This document shows positions 15,871 through 25,291 of a stretch of 64,000 nt of DNA, one piece after another (within the stretch, counting starts at the first letter, position 1; each line of letters opens with the position of its first letter). A program made the position numbers and the translations under genes. The notes beneath the pieces were generated by a model. That model saw nothing but the letters and a program-made list of their open reading frames with translations. It did no database searches and was not told the DNA's origin. Where the stretch lies: assembly GCA_910579685.1 (NCBI GenBank), contig CAJTVN010000005.1, positions 62,001 through 126,000 of the forward strand, in the 5' to 3' direction. The stretch is from an uncultured Lachnospiraceae bacterium (lineage in GTDB: Bacteria > Bacillota > Clostridia > Lachnospirales > Lachnospiraceae).

Positions 15871-17310
15871 ATGAAAAATATGACTCTTGAAAACATTGCG
15901 GCCGCCTGCGGGGGAAGCTTGTACATGGAGCAGGCCGGCCTGTCTGCGGCCTGTCATAAAGCTTCCGGCGACAGCGCCGGGGGCGGAGGGCTTTCCGGGA
16001 CGCAGAGGGAGGCTTCCTGTGTGGTGATTGATTCCAGAAAGCTGGAGCCTGGCGGGGTTTTTGTGGCTGCAAGGGGAGAGCGTGTGGACGGACATGACTT
16101 TATCCCTCAGGCTGCGGAAAAAGGGGCACTTGGAATTGTATGTGAAAAGCCTCCCAAAGGCGGCGAGGCGCCTTATATCCTTGTGGACGATTCTTTTAAG
16201 GCGCTGCGGGATATTGCGGAGTATTACAGAAGACAGCTGACTATCCCGGTGATCGGGATTACCGGCAGCGTGGGAAAGACCAGTACCAAGGAAATGATAG
16301 CCGGAGTTCTCTCACAGGGCTTCCAGACCCTTAAGACAGAAGGGAATTTTAATAATGAGATCGGACTTCCTCTGACGGTGCTTCGAATCCGGCCGGAGCA
16401 TGAGGCGGCGGTGGTGGAGATGGGGATCAGCGATTTCGGGGAAATGCACCGCTTAAGCAGGATTGCGCATCCGGACATCTGCGTTATGACCAATATCGGA
16501 CAGTGCCATCTGGAAAACCTGGGCAGCAGGGAGGGAATCCTCAGAGCGAAATCCGAGATCTTTGATTTTATGAACCCGGATGGACATATCTTTGTGAACG
16601 GGGATGACGATATGCTCCTTACCGTAAAGGCAAGAGGGAAAAACAGACCGGTGCGCTTCGGGATGGATCCTGCAAATGACGTGTATGCCTCTGGTGTGGA
16701 GAATCGGGGACTGTTGGGTTCCCGGGCGGTGATCCACATGGATACCTGGGCCTTCCCGGTGGATATTCCCCTTCCCGGCGCCCATATGGTGTACAATGCG
16801 CTTGCGGCGGCGGCGGTGGGGAAGTGCCTGGGCCTTACAAGAGAACAGATCCGCAGCGGAATTGCGAAAGTGGCGGCTGTAAACGGCAGGAGCCATGTGA
16901 TTTCCCTTCCCTCCTACACGGTAATTGACGACTGCTATAATGCAAATCCGGTATCCATGAGGGCGGCCCTGGATCTGCTTTCCACGGCGTTTTCCCGGAA
17001 GGCGGCTATCCTCGGGGATATGTTCGAGCTGGGAGAGAAGGAGAGAGAAATGCACGGCGGAATCGGCGCCTATGCGGTAGATAAGGCAATTGACGTGATC
17101 GTCTGTGTGGGAGAGCTGTCCCGGTCCATGTACGAGGAGGCGTGCCGCAGGCGTGGAAACGAAGCCGGGATCTACTGGTTCGGGACCAGAGACGAGATGC
17201 TCGGAAAGCTTCCCGGCATACTCAGGCAGGGAGACAGCGTGTTGGTGAAGGCTTCCCACGGGATGCGGTTCGAGAGGGTGGTGGAGCTTCTTCAGAACGG
17301 ATTTCGGTAA
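15871..17310 (+). CDS. murF: UDP-MurNAc-tripeptide--D-alanyl-D-alanine ligase
   Basis: 479 residues, Mur ligase family. The N-terminal domain contains a short Gly/Ser-rich insert (about 20-45) before CVVIDSRKLEPGGVFVA. The central domain has the P-loop ITGSVGKTSTKEMI, NFNNEIGLPLTVL and the Mur-type VVEMGISDFGEMHRLS. The C-terminal domain has DDCYNANPVSMRAALD, LGDMFELG and VLVKASHGMRFE. It adds D-Ala-D-Ala to the UDP-MurNAc-tripeptide in the cytosol. It follows ddl directly and is closed by a hairpin shared with the convergent plsC. Confidence 0.95.
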   Translation: MKNMTLENIAAACGGSLYMEQAGLSAACHKASGDSAGGGGLSGTQREASCVVIDSRKLEPGGVFVAARGERVDGHDFIPQAAEKGALGIVCEKPPKGGEAPYILVDDSFKALRDIAEYYRRQLTIPVIGITGSVGKTSTKEMIAGVLSQGFQTLKTEGNFNNEIGLPLTVLRIRPEHEAAVVEMGISDFGEMHRLSRIAHPDICVMTNIGQCHLENLGSREGILRAKSEIFDFMNPDGHIFVNGDDDMLLTVKARGKNRPVRFGMDPANDVYASGVENRGLLGSRAVIHMDTWAFPVDIPLPGAHMVYNALAAAAVGKCLGLTREQIRSGIAKVAAVNGRSHVISLPSYTVIDDCYNANPVSMRAALDLLSTAFSRKAAILGDMFELGEKEREMHGGIGAYAVDKAIDVIVCVGELSRSMYEEACRRRGNEAGIYWFGTRDEMLGKLPGILRQGDSVLVKASHGMRFERVVELLQNGFR

Positions 17311-17332
17311 ACAGGATAAAGTCAGACAGAGA

Positions 17333-17360
17333 AAAAGCAGGTCATCCGCCTGCTTCTTCT
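17333..17360. terminator. Bidirectional terminator between murF and plsC
   Basis: AAGCAGG (17335-17341) pairs with CCTGCTT around TCATCCG. T-rich tracts follow on both strands (CTTCTTTT on plus, TTTTTCTC on minus). The hairpin overlaps the plsC stop codon. Confidence 0.7.
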
Positions 17361-18082
17361 TTTAGCTTCGCATAGGTCTCCATTATGATATTTTTGGTGT
17401 AAGCTCCCGGCTTTTTCTGGTCGGGTTTGGGGAGATCCTTTACATAAATGGGCTTTCCGTATTCCAGAATCACGTGCGTCTTTTTGATTCTCGGCAGATG
17501 GTCCTCGAAGATATCCCCGGAATTGTAGATGGTCATGGGGATGATGGGACAGCCTGTCTTTGAGGCGATCTTGAAGCTTCCTTCATGAAAATCCATAAAA
17601 GTGTGGTTTTCCCTGTTTCTGGTTCCCTCCGGGAAAATACAGATGGAGATGCCGGAGTTAACCTTGTCGATGGCTTCCAGAATGATCTTCAGCCCCTGCT
17701 TGACATCGTTCCGGTCAAGGAAAAGGCAGTGGAGGTTCCGCATCCAGGAAACCAGAAGGGGCCATTTGAGCATTTCCTTTTTGGCGATATAGCCGGTAGG
17801 CCGGGGAACCTGGATATAGGTGATGAGAATGTCAAAATAGCTTCTGTGGTTTCCGATGTAGAGCACGGGAGTATCCTTGGGGACATTCTCATCTCCCCGG
17901 ACACTGACATCTGTGCCGGCAAAAAAAAGGCACATGCGGAAGGCCCATTTCACAATGGCAAGGGAGCTTCTGGATTTGAGATCCCTGTTGTATTTTCCGA
18001 TGATCCACTCAGCAATCAGAAGCGGAATGCTGCATACAAGAAAGAGTATCACAAAAAGTGCGACTAAAAGAATTCGTATCAT
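17342..18082 (-). CDS. plsC: 1-acyl-glycerol-3-phosphate acyltransferase
   Basis: 246 residues. An N-terminal hydrophobic segment is followed by the acyltransferase motif NHRSYFD (78-84, the NHx4D catalytic motif), FLDRNDVKQG (block II), FPEGTRNR (150-157, block III) and PIIPMTIYNSG (block IV). It transfers an acyl chain to lysophosphatidic acid to make phosphatidic acid at the membrane. Its start overlaps the end of the LacI-type regulator by four bases, so the two are translated together, an unusual pairing with no obvious shared role. Confidence 0.92.
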   Translation of the reverse strand: MIRILLVALFVILFLVCSIPLLIAEWIIGKYNRDLKSRSSLAIVKWAFRMCLFFAGTDVSVRGDENVPKDTPVLYIGNHRSYFDILITYIQVPRPTGYIAKKEMLKWPLLVSWMRNLHCLFLDRNDVKQGLKIILEAIDKVNSGISICIFPEGTRNRENHTFMDFHEGSFKIASKTGCPIIPMTIYNSGDIFEDHLPRIKKTHVILEYGKPIYVKDLPKPDQKKPGAYTKNIIMETYAKLKEEAGG

Positions 18083-19095
18083 ATTTTATCGTTCTCCTGT
18101 TCTTTGATAGGTGCGGGTCCTGTAGAGCCTCGAACCACAAGGGAGGTCCGAAGGAGGATGGAGCCAATGGCTACCTGGTTCAGCAGGCAGGTCAGTGCGT
18201 AGAAGCCGCATTTCCCAAGTGCGATCCGGTCCTGGCGCAGAGTGGTCAGCGGCGGTGTGGTGTAGGAGGTCATGGGCAGATCGTCAAACCCCACGATGCT
18301 CAGATCCTCAGGGATGCGGATGCCCCGGTCGTCACATTCCGTGATGGCCGCAATGGCCCTCACATCATGGGAGAAGAGGATGGCGGTCACGCCATGGGCC
18401 AGCAGCTTTGGAATGTATTTTCTTGTGGATTCCGCCACGTAATATTCCAGGCCGATACAGTCTTCGTCCACCTCGAGCCCGTATTTGTAAAGAGCGTTGA
18501 GATAGGCGTTGTAGCGGGCTTTCAGAATATAGGAATCCAGGGGGCCGGAGATTAGTCCGATCTTCTTGTGCCCCAGCTTCATCAGGTGCTTGACGGCAAG
18601 CTCAAAGCCCTCCTGGTTGTCGCATCCCACCGAGGCGATATAAGGATTGTCCCTGATATAATTATCGTACAGGACGGCGGGGATTTTGGAGATACGAAAT
18701 TCCTGCATCCAGGGATCCAGAAGAGAGAAACCAAGGATAAAGGAGGCCTGGTAGCCTTGCTGCATCATAAAAACGCTGTAGGGGGTCAGCTTCTGAAAGC
18801 TGATGGTTACCGGAACAATATCCACGCTCCACCCTTCCGGCTCGGCCATCTGCTTAAAGCCCAGAATAATGTCGTGTCCGAACTGATTGGGCGTATCATA
18901 GTCCATGTTTTCAATCAGAATGCAAAGCTTTTTTTGCTTTTTCTGCTGCCGTTTATTTACGTAGCCCAGTTCTACCGCAGTGTACAGGATCTTCTTGCGC
19001 ATTTCGTCGCTTACGTCTGTGGCGTTGTTGAGAGCTTTGGAAACCGTGCCTTTGGAGATTCCCAGCTTTGCCGCAATATCATTGATTGTAACCAT
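18079..19095 (-). CDS. LacI-family transcriptional regulator
   Basis: 338 residues. The N-terminal helix-turn-helix reads TINDIAAKLGISKGTVSKALN and is followed by the hinge and a periplasmic-binding-protein-like effector domain (about 60-330) with the conserved GCDNQEGFELAV and VGFDDLPM segments. It is divergent from the maltodextrin transporter operon starting at 19695. Short palindromes such as AGTTTCGAAACT lie between the two, so it probably controls that operon in response to a malto-oligosaccharide. That link is inference from position. Confidence 0.9.
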   Translation of the reverse strand: MVTINDIAAKLGISKGTVSKALNNATDVSDEMRKKILYTAVELGYVNKRQQKKQKKLCILIENMDYDTPNQFGHDIILGFKQMAEPEGWSVDIVPVTISFQKLTPYSVFMMQQGYQASFILGFSLLDPWMQEFRISKIPAVLYDNYIRDNPYIASVGCDNQEGFELAVKHLMKLGHKKIGLISGPLDSYILKARYNAYLNALYKYGLEVDEDCIGLEYYVAESTRKYIPKLLAHGVTAILFSHDVRAIAAITECDDRGIRIPEDLSIVGFDDLPMTSYTTPPLTTLRQDRIALGKCGFYALTCLLNQVAIGSILLRTSLVVRGSTGPAPIKEQENDKI

Positions 19096-19122
19096 ATTGC
19101 CGTCTCCCTAAGTTTTTCCATC

Positions 19123-19329
19123 TGTGCGGCTGCGATTCACGGCAGCCCATCCCGCAAAATTCGCAAAACCTGCCAGCAAGCTGTCAGCTGCGGCAAAAGA
19201 GCCGCTTGCGTTTTGCTCATTTGGGGTTGGCTGCCTGATTCAGGCGGTTTCCGGAAGAAAATATATGCTTACATGCAAGCATGACGCATCTATCTTCTTC
19301 CGGAAACCGCCGTGAATCGCAGCCGTACA
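19123..19329. repeat. Fold-back element A upstream of lacI (three-stem structure)
   Basis: Outer arms at 19123-19143 and 19309-19329 are inverted copies with one mismatch (CGGCTGCGATTCACGGC against its complement). Inside are a stem GGCAGCC (19141-19147)/GGCTGCC (19229-19235) with further pairing, and a perfect 17-bp stem GGCGGTTTCCGGAAGAA (19243-19259) with its complement at 19295-19311. The predicted shape is a three-way junction. It has no coding capacity and may be a MITE-like element or a structured leader on the lacI side. Confidence 0.65.
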
Positions 19330-19694
19330 GGTGGAAATTTTGTTAAAGATTACAAGAACACACGCTGCAATTAAAACGATTATAACAAAGCGGAATTCAA
19401 AAAACAAGCTTGCTATCGAAACTTTACGATACTTTTTGGGACAAACGGAGGAAAAGAGTGGAAAAACAGATTGAGTCACAAATGCGGGAAACGAAACAAA
19501 GAGAAAAATAGTTTCGAAACTCTTCTCTTCTGATGTTTCGAAAAGGTATACATAATGCACAATAATTAAATGATTATGCCGAAAATAATGAAAACGTGCA
19601 CAAATGTAATACTTGACTGACAATAATGGATGTGTTAATCTTTCTTTAACAAAACTTAACGAAACTTTTATAAATCTAAAGGAGGAGACAAGAA
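19330..19694 (+). promoter_or_regulatory. Divergent control region of the maltodextrin operon
   Basis: A good sigma-A promoter lies at 19613-19641: TTGACT, 17 bases, TAATCT. Upstream are the perfect 12-bp palindrome AGTTTCGAAACT (19510-19521) and a similar GTTTCGAAAA (19535-19544), with further CGAAACT half sites near 19417 and 19660. The central CG fits LacI-family operators. TGAAAACGTGCACA (19589-19602) matches the catabolite cre pattern with one mismatch. AGGAGG precedes the ATG at 19695. The rest of the stretch is AT-rich with nothing recognised. Confidence 0.6.
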
Positions 19695-21026
19695 ATGAAA
19701 AAGAAACTGGCAGCATTATTATTGGCAGCAATGACCATCACTGCCGTAGCGGGATGCGGAAAGGGCGGAGATTCTTCCGGAAGCTCCCAGGGTGCGGCAT
19801 CCGGAGACGGCGGCGCAAAAACGGAAGAAGAAGCGCCCGCGGACAATGCGGCGGCGGACGAAGGCGCAGCGACCGGCGAGGTTCAGGATATCGCCCTGAA
19901 GGTATGGTGCCCTCAGAACCAGGTGGACAGCGGGATCATGGAACAGCAGCAGGCGGCATTTGCGGCGGAGCATCCCGAGTATAACATTACGTGGACCACG
20001 GAGATCGTGGGAGAAGACAAGTGTCAGGAATCCGTGCTCAAGGACGTGGGAGCGGCAGCCGACGTATTCCTGTTTGCAAGTGACCAGCTGCCATCTCTGG
20101 TAGAGGCGGGAGCCATCGCAAGACTGGGCGGAGCTACCGAGGAGATGGTAAACAGCACGATTGCGGAAGCCGTTGTGGCAACGGCAAAAGTGGATGACGC
20201 ACTCTATGCGATTCCCTTTACACACAATACATTTTTCATGTTCTATGACAAGACAATCCTTGACGAAGCGGACGTTACATCCCTGGAGAAGATCATGGCT
20301 AAGGAGACGGCTGACAACGTTTATAATTTTTACTTTGAATCCGCAGGCGGCTGGAAGCTGGGATGCTATTATTACGGTGCGGGCCTGAGCATCTTCGGAC
20401 CCGACGGAAGCGATGTGGCAGCAGGCGTTGACTGGAACAGCGAAAAGGGCGTTGCGGTAACTAACTATCTGATTGACCTGATCAACAACCCCAAGTGTGC
20501 CTATGACGGCGAGATCTCCGTGTCCGAGCTGGCAGGCGACCACAGAATCGGCGCATGGTTCGACGGTTCCTGGAACTATGATCTGTATAAGGGAATTCTT
20601 GGCGACGATCTGGGAATGGCAATTATTCCCACCTTCAATCCTGACGGAAACGACTACCAGCTTCTTGGCTTCTACGGTTCCAAGTGCATCGGCGTGAACG
20701 CAAAATCCGCTAACATGGCGGCTGCGGTAGCGTTTGCGGCATTCCTTGGAAATGAGGAGAACCAGCTTCTGCGCTATGAGCTGTCCGCACAGATTCCTGC
20801 GAACATTGCGGCAGGCGAGAGCGAGGCGGTGAAAGCGGATCCTCTTGCAACCGTTATCGTGGAGGAGGCCAACAAGGCCAGCGTGGCACAGCCTGCAAAC
20901 GCCGAGTTCAGCGCAAGGTACTGGACCTATGCGAATGCGATTCCCACGGAAATCAGAAGCAAAGAGATTACGAAGGATAACGTGCAGGAAAAACTGGATG
21001 CCTTTGTGGAAGCAATGACAAAATAA
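19695..21026 (+). CDS. Maltodextrin-type ABC transporter substrate-binding lipoprotein
   Basis: 443 residues with a lipoprotein signal ending in the lipobox AVAGC (Cys about residue 21), then a Ser/Gly/Glu-rich linker and a family 1 extracellular solute-binding fold (LKVWCPQNQVDSGIMEQQ, then IPFTHNTFFMFYDK). The position first in an operon with MalF- and MalG-like permeases and before pullulanase points to malto-oligosaccharides. No ATPase gene is present here, so a shared MsmX-type ATPase elsewhere is likely, as is common in Bacillota. Confidence 0.9.
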   Translation: MKKKLAALLLAAMTITAVAGCGKGGDSSGSSQGAASGDGGAKTEEEAPADNAAADEGAATGEVQDIALKVWCPQNQVDSGIMEQQQAAFAAEHPEYNITWTTEIVGEDKCQESVLKDVGAAADVFLFASDQLPSLVEAGAIARLGGATEEMVNSTIAEAVVATAKVDDALYAIPFTHNTFFMFYDKTILDEADVTSLEKIMAKETADNVYNFYFESAGGWKLGCYYYGAGLSIFGPDGSDVAAGVDWNSEKGVAVTNYLIDLINNPKCAYDGEISVSELAGDHRIGAWFDGSWNYDLYKGILGDDLGMAIIPTFNPDGNDYQLLGFYGSKCIGVNAKSANMAAAVAFAAFLGNEENQLLRYELSAQIPANIAAGESEAVKADPLATVIVEEANKASVAQPANAEFSARYWTYANAIPTEIRSKEITKDNVQEKLDAFVEAMTK

Positions 21027-21047
21027 TGCATGCCGGGGAGGTTTCAT

Positions 21048-22442
21048 ATGGGAATCTTTAAGAAAAAAATCCAGCCTGTTTACTCGAAACCCGGCGATGC
21101 CAGCGTTTCACAGGCGTTTAAGAACGGCAATGCCATGACCAAGCTGTCCTTCTTCGTTTTCGGTCTTGGCAATATAGCGAACAGACAGATCGTCAGGGGT
21201 CTTATCTTCCTGGCAATTGAAATCGCTTATTTCATTTATCTTGTTTCCTTTGGTATCGGCGCCCTGGGTGATTTTATCACCCTGGGCACCGTGGAACAGG
21301 GACAGGTATACAACGAGGCTCTTGGAATTTACGAATATTCGGCAGGCGATGATTCCATGCTCTGCCTTCTGTACGGAGTGATCACTCTTGTGCTCACGGC
21401 AGCGGCCGTCTTTGTGGGATGCATGTCGGGAAAGAGTGCATACTGTACGCAGTTCCGTAAGGAAAAGGGGATGAGCATTCCTTCCTTTAAGGACGATATC
21501 CGCTCGCTCACGGAGGAAAACCTGCATGCTTTTCTTCTGGCATTCCCCATATTCGGAATTCTCTGCTTCACCATCGTGCCTCTGATCTTCATGATCCTCA
21601 TAGCCTTTACCAGCTATGACCATGAGCATCAGCCGCCCGGAAATCTTTTTACCTGGGTGGGACTTGAAAACTTTAAATCCATGTTCTCTCAGGGGAGCAA
21701 GCTGGCCGCTACTTTCTGGCCCGTGCTTTCCTGGACGCTGATCTGGGCCGTGGTGGCTACCGTCACCTGCTATATTCTGGGGCTTTTGCTCGCACTTCTG
21801 ATCAACCGCAAGGGAACGAGGGCAAAGGGCTTCTGGAGATTCATGTTTGTGCTTTCCGTGGCGGTTCCCCAGTTTGTGACGCTGCTGAGCATGAGGACCA
21901 TCTTCAATGCAAACGGTCCGGTGAACGTGCTGTTTCGTGAGTTCGGCATGATCGGCGCGACGGAGTCCATACCGTTTTTTACCAATCCGCTCTATGCGAA
22001 GATCACCATCATCTGCATCAACATCTGGATTGGCGTGCCCTTTACCATGCTCTCCACAACCGGTATTCTTCAGAACATACCGGGGGAGCTCTATGAGGCG
22101 GCGAAGATCGACGGCGCCAGCGCACCCACGATCTTTCGGAAGATCACCCTTCCTTATATGCTGTTTGTAATGACGCCCAATCTGATCACATCCTTTACGG
22201 GAAATATTAATAACTTCAACGTGATCTTCCTGCTTTCCGGCGGCGGTCCGGATTCTCTGGACTACTACTATGCGGGAAAAACGGATCTGCTGGTTACCTG
22301 GCTGTACCGTCTGACAATCACGCAGAAGGATTACAACCTGGGTGCGGTTATCGGTATTCTGGTGTTCATTATCCTTGCAACTGTGTCACTGTTAACCTAT
22401 CGCCGTACAGGATCTTATAAAGATGAGGGGGCATTCCAATAA
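21048..22442 (+). CDS. MalF-like sugar ABC transporter permease
   Basis: 464 residues; ATG 21048 follows GGGGAGG. Polytopic membrane protein with an N-terminal extension (about 1-165) holding extra membrane segments as in MalF, then the transporter core. The cytoplasmic EAA loop reads EAAKIDGASAPTIFRKITLP near residue 350. It pairs with the next gene product to form the channel. The stop overlaps the next start by one base (TAATG). Confidence 0.93.
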   Translation: MGIFKKKIQPVYSKPGDASVSQAFKNGNAMTKLSFFVFGLGNIANRQIVRGLIFLAIEIAYFIYLVSFGIGALGDFITLGTVEQGQVYNEALGIYEYSAGDDSMLCLLYGVITLVLTAAAVFVGCMSGKSAYCTQFRKEKGMSIPSFKDDIRSLTEENLHAFLLAFPIFGILCFTIVPLIFMILIAFTSYDHEHQPPGNLFTWVGLENFKSMFSQGSKLAATFWPVLSWTLIWAVVATVTCYILGLLLALLINRKGTRAKGFWRFMFVLSVAVPQFVTLLSMRTIFNANGPVNVLFREFGMIGATESIPFFTNPLYAKITIICINIWIGVPFTMLSTTGILQNIPGELYEAAKIDGASAPTIFRKITLPYMLFVMTPNLITSFTGNINNFNVIFLLSGGGPDSLDYYYAGKTDLLVTWLYRLTITQKDYNLGAVIGILVFIILATVSLLTYRRTGSYKDEGAFQ

Positions 22443-23293
22443 TGAGAGCAAAAAGAATTATAACAGACACGGCCTGTCATATTCTGCTGGCCATCCTGAG
22501 TTTTATCTGGGTATTGCCGATCTTTTATGTGGTGCTGACCTCCTTCCGGGAGGAGAGCGGATCCTATAAGAGCTACATATGGCCGAGAGGTTTTACTCTG
22601 GACAATTATATTAATCTGTTTCATGGGAATAATAATGTTAACTTTTCCAGATGGTTTATGAATACGCTGATCATAGCGATATTCAGTACGCTGCTCTCCG
22701 CATTCTTCGTGCTGTGCGTTTCCTACGTAATGAGCAGACTGCGCTTTAAGATGCGCAAGACCTTCATGAATATTGCACTGGTTCTGGGTATGTTCCCGGG
22801 CTTCATGTCCATGATCGCGGTTTACTATATCCTCAAGGGACTCGGGCTTTTGGAGACGGGCGTTTTGAAGCAGGTGGCTCTTGTGCTGGTGTATTCCGGA
22901 GGAGCGGGACTTGGCTTTTACATGGCGAAGGGATTCTTTGACACCATCCCCAAAACTATTGACGAGGCGGCCTATATTGACGGGGCCACCAAGTGGGACA
23001 CCTTTGTGAAGATTACGGTTCCGCTGTCAAAGCCGATCATTACTTACACGCTGATCACGGCGTTCATGGGGCCCTGGGTGGATTATATCTTTGCCAAGGT
23101 TATCATGGGAAATGAGACGCCCTATTATACCATTGCCATTGGTCTGTGGACCATGCTGGAACAGGAATATGTAGAATATTATTACACGCAGTTCTATGCC
23201 GGATGCGTTATCATATCGATCCCCATAGCGATTCTCTTCCTTCTGACGCAGAAGTGCTATGTGGAAGGCGTATCGGGAGCTGTAAAAGGTTAA
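22442..23293 (+). CDS. MalG-like sugar ABC transporter permease
   Basis: 283 residues with about six membrane segments. The EAA loop EAAYIDGATKWDTFVKITVP lies near residues 178-197. The C-terminal part GPWVDYIFAKVIMG is typical of MalG. It is the second permease of the maltodextrin importer and is followed within 15 bases by a strong terminator. Confidence 0.93.
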   Translation: MRAKRIITDTACHILLAILSFIWVLPIFYVVLTSFREESGSYKSYIWPRGFTLDNYINLFHGNNNVNFSRWFMNTLIIAIFSTLLSAFFVLCVSYVMSRLRFKMRKTFMNIALVLGMFPGFMSMIAVYYILKGLGLLETGVLKQVALVLVYSGGAGLGFYMAKGFFDTIPKTIDEAAYIDGATKWDTFVKITVPLSKPIITYTLITAFMGPWVDYIFAKVIMGNETPYYTIAIGLWTMLEQEYVEYYYTQFYAGCVIISIPIAILFLLTQKCYVEGVSGAVKG

Positions 23294-23307
23294 GGAAGCT
23301 TAAGAGG

Positions 23308-23343
23308 GGGCGGCCGCAGGATGTCTTTGTGGCCGCCCTTTTT
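23308..23343 (+). terminator. Rho-independent terminator after the malG-like gene
   Basis: GGGCGGCC (23308-23315) pairs with GGCCGCCC (23331-23338), then TTTTT. It separates the transporter genes from pullulanase, probably partially. Confidence 0.88.
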
Positions 23344-23358
23344 GAAAGGATAGGGTTT

Positions 23359-25284
23359 ATGACTGACAGAGAATTCACCAATATAAAACTGGATGAGAGA
23401 TTCCGGTATGACGGAAAGGACCTCGGGGCAGTCTGTGAGGAAGATAGGACGACATTCAAGGTGTGGAGCCCTGCGGCAGAGAGGATCGTGCTGCGGCTTT
23501 ACCGGGAGGATAAAGGCGCACACTGCATGGAGAGGGAGATGATATGCGGGGAAAAGGGTGTCTGGGAGCTGGCCTTTGAGAGGAGTCTTCATGGGACGTA
23601 TTATGATTATCTTGTCCGGATTGACGGCGCGGATACCGTGACGGCGGATCCCTATGCGAGAGCCTGCGGCTGCAACGGGGCAAGGAGCATGGTGGTGGAT
23701 CTGCGCCTCACGGATCCGGAAGGGTTTGAGCGGGACTGCGCTCCGAAAGCGCAGGAGGAGCAGATCATCTATGAGCTTCACATTAAGGATTTTTCTTATG
23801 ACAGGGACGGCGGTGTGCCGGAGGCTTACCGGGGGAAATATAAGGCCTTTACGGTGAAAAATACAGGGAAGGATTATCCCACCTGTATGGAATATCTCAA
23901 AAGCCTTGGCGTTACCCATGTGCATCTTCTGCCCTTCTTTGACTATGGTTCCGTGGATGAGGCCGGGGATGAGCGGCAGTATAACTGGGGCTATGATCCG
24001 CTTAACTTCAATGTGCCGGAGGGATCCTACGCAACGGATGCGAAGGATGGGACCGTGCGCATCAGGGAATGCAAGGAAATGATCCGGGCTTTTCACGAAA
24101 ACGGATTACGCGTGATCATGGATGTGGTGTATAATCATACGTATCAGGAGGACTCCTGGCTGCAGAGAGTCATGCCCGGGTATTATTACCGTTATCATGA
24201 GGACGGAAGGCTTTCGGACGGCTCCGCCTGCGGAAATGACATTGCGGCAGGCAGGGCCATGGTGGATAATTATATTGCGGATTCCGTCATGTACTGGGCA
24301 AAGGAATACCACATAGACGGATTCCGGTTCGATCTGATGGGGCTTCTGACGGTGGAGCTGATGAACCGGATCCGCAGGGAGCTTGACCAGGAGTTTGGCC
24401 TGGGAGAGAAGCTTCTCTACGGCGAGCCGTGGAGAGCGGATTCATCCCCCATGGAGCGGGGAACCAGGGCGGCCCTCAAGGAGAATACCAGATGCCTGGA
24501 CGAGGGAATCGGGATATTCAGCGACGATACCAGGGATGCGATAAAAGGTCATGTTTTTGAGGAGAAGGAACCCGGGTTTGTCAATGGCGGCAGTGATCTG
24601 GAGCCGCTGATTCTTCATGCCGTGACGGGCTGGCGGGACGGCGGGGCGGACTTCTGCCCCTTAAGCTGCAGTCAGATTATCAATTACGTTTCCGCCCACG
24701 ACAACTTCACCCTCTGGGATAAGCTGGTGCTTTCCATGCACGGGAAGGATCCCGACTTTACCAGGCGTTATGAGGATGTGCTTGCGGCCAACAGGCTTGC
24801 GGCCTTTATCTATTTTACCTGCCAGGGAAATCTGTTCATGCAGGCCGGGGAGGAATTCGGGCGGACCAAGCTGGGAGAGGAAAACAGCTATTGCTCCAGG
24901 CCGGAGATCAATATGCTCCGCTGGCATCAGACGGTTGAATTCGGCGATCTTGTGGAATACTACAGAGGCCTGATCCGGCTGCGGAAGAAGCTGCCGGGCC
25001 TGTGCGACAAGTCTCCCGGGGCGGAGATGCGCATCACCGCAAAGAGCATTCACCGGGACGGCGTGGTCTCCTTCCGGGTAAACAACAGGGCTTTGGGGCA
25101 TGAAAGCTGGGAGGAGCTGCTGATTGTCTACAATGCGTCCCCTGACGATTACCGGATGCGGGTTCCGGAGGGAAGCTGGGAGGTTCTGGCCGACGGGAAA
25201 GCGGCGGACTGCCGCCGAATGATTGAGGAAGGGGTGCGGGAAGTGCCGGTTGAGGGCAGAAGCGGGATGCTGCTTGCGAGATAG
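23359..25284 (+). CDS. pulA: Type I pullulanase (alpha-1,6-debranching enzyme)
   Basis: 641 residues from ATG 23359. The N-terminal CBM48-like domain (about 25-115, FKVWSPAAERIVLRLY) is followed by a GH13 catalytic barrel. The type I pullulanase signature YNWGYDP is at 208-214. Catalytic residues are visible: nucleophile Asp325 in DGFRFDLMG, acid/base Glu356 in LLYGEPW and Asp448 in SAHDNFTLWD. No signal peptide, so it acts in the cytosol on imported branched maltodextrins or on glycogen, in keeping with the transporter upstream and debranching enzyme downstream. Confidence 0.93.
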   Translation: MTDREFTNIKLDERFRYDGKDLGAVCEEDRTTFKVWSPAAERIVLRLYREDKGAHCMEREMICGEKGVWELAFERSLHGTYYDYLVRIDGADTVTADPYARACGCNGARSMVVDLRLTDPEGFERDCAPKAQEEQIIYELHIKDFSYDRDGGVPEAYRGKYKAFTVKNTGKDYPTCMEYLKSLGVTHVHLLPFFDYGSVDEAGDERQYNWGYDPLNFNVPEGSYATDAKDGTVRIRECKEMIRAFHENGLRVIMDVVYNHTYQEDSWLQRVMPGYYYRYHEDGRLSDGSACGNDIAAGRAMVDNYIADSVMYWAKEYHIDGFRFDLMGLLTVELMNRIRRELDQEFGLGEKLLYGEPWRADSSPMERGTRAALKENTRCLDEGIGIFSDDTRDAIKGHVFEEKEPGFVNGGSDLEPLILHAVTGWRDGGADFCPLSCSQIINYVSAHDNFTLWDKLVLSMHGKDPDFTRRYEDVLAANRLAAFIYFTCQGNLFMQAGEEFGRTKLGEENSYCSRPEINMLRWHQTVEFGDLVEYYRGLIRLRKKLPGLCDKSPGAEMRITAKSIHRDGVVSFRVNNRALGHESWEELLIVYNASPDDYRMRVPEGSWEVLADGKAADCRRMIEEGVREVPVEGRSGMLLAR

Positions 25285-25291
25285 ATGGTGA

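Noticed and set aside
18568..19284. 238-codon plus-strand frame over lacI and element A
   Set aside because: Antisense to the LacI helix-turn-helix and ends inside a fold-back element; no homology visible.
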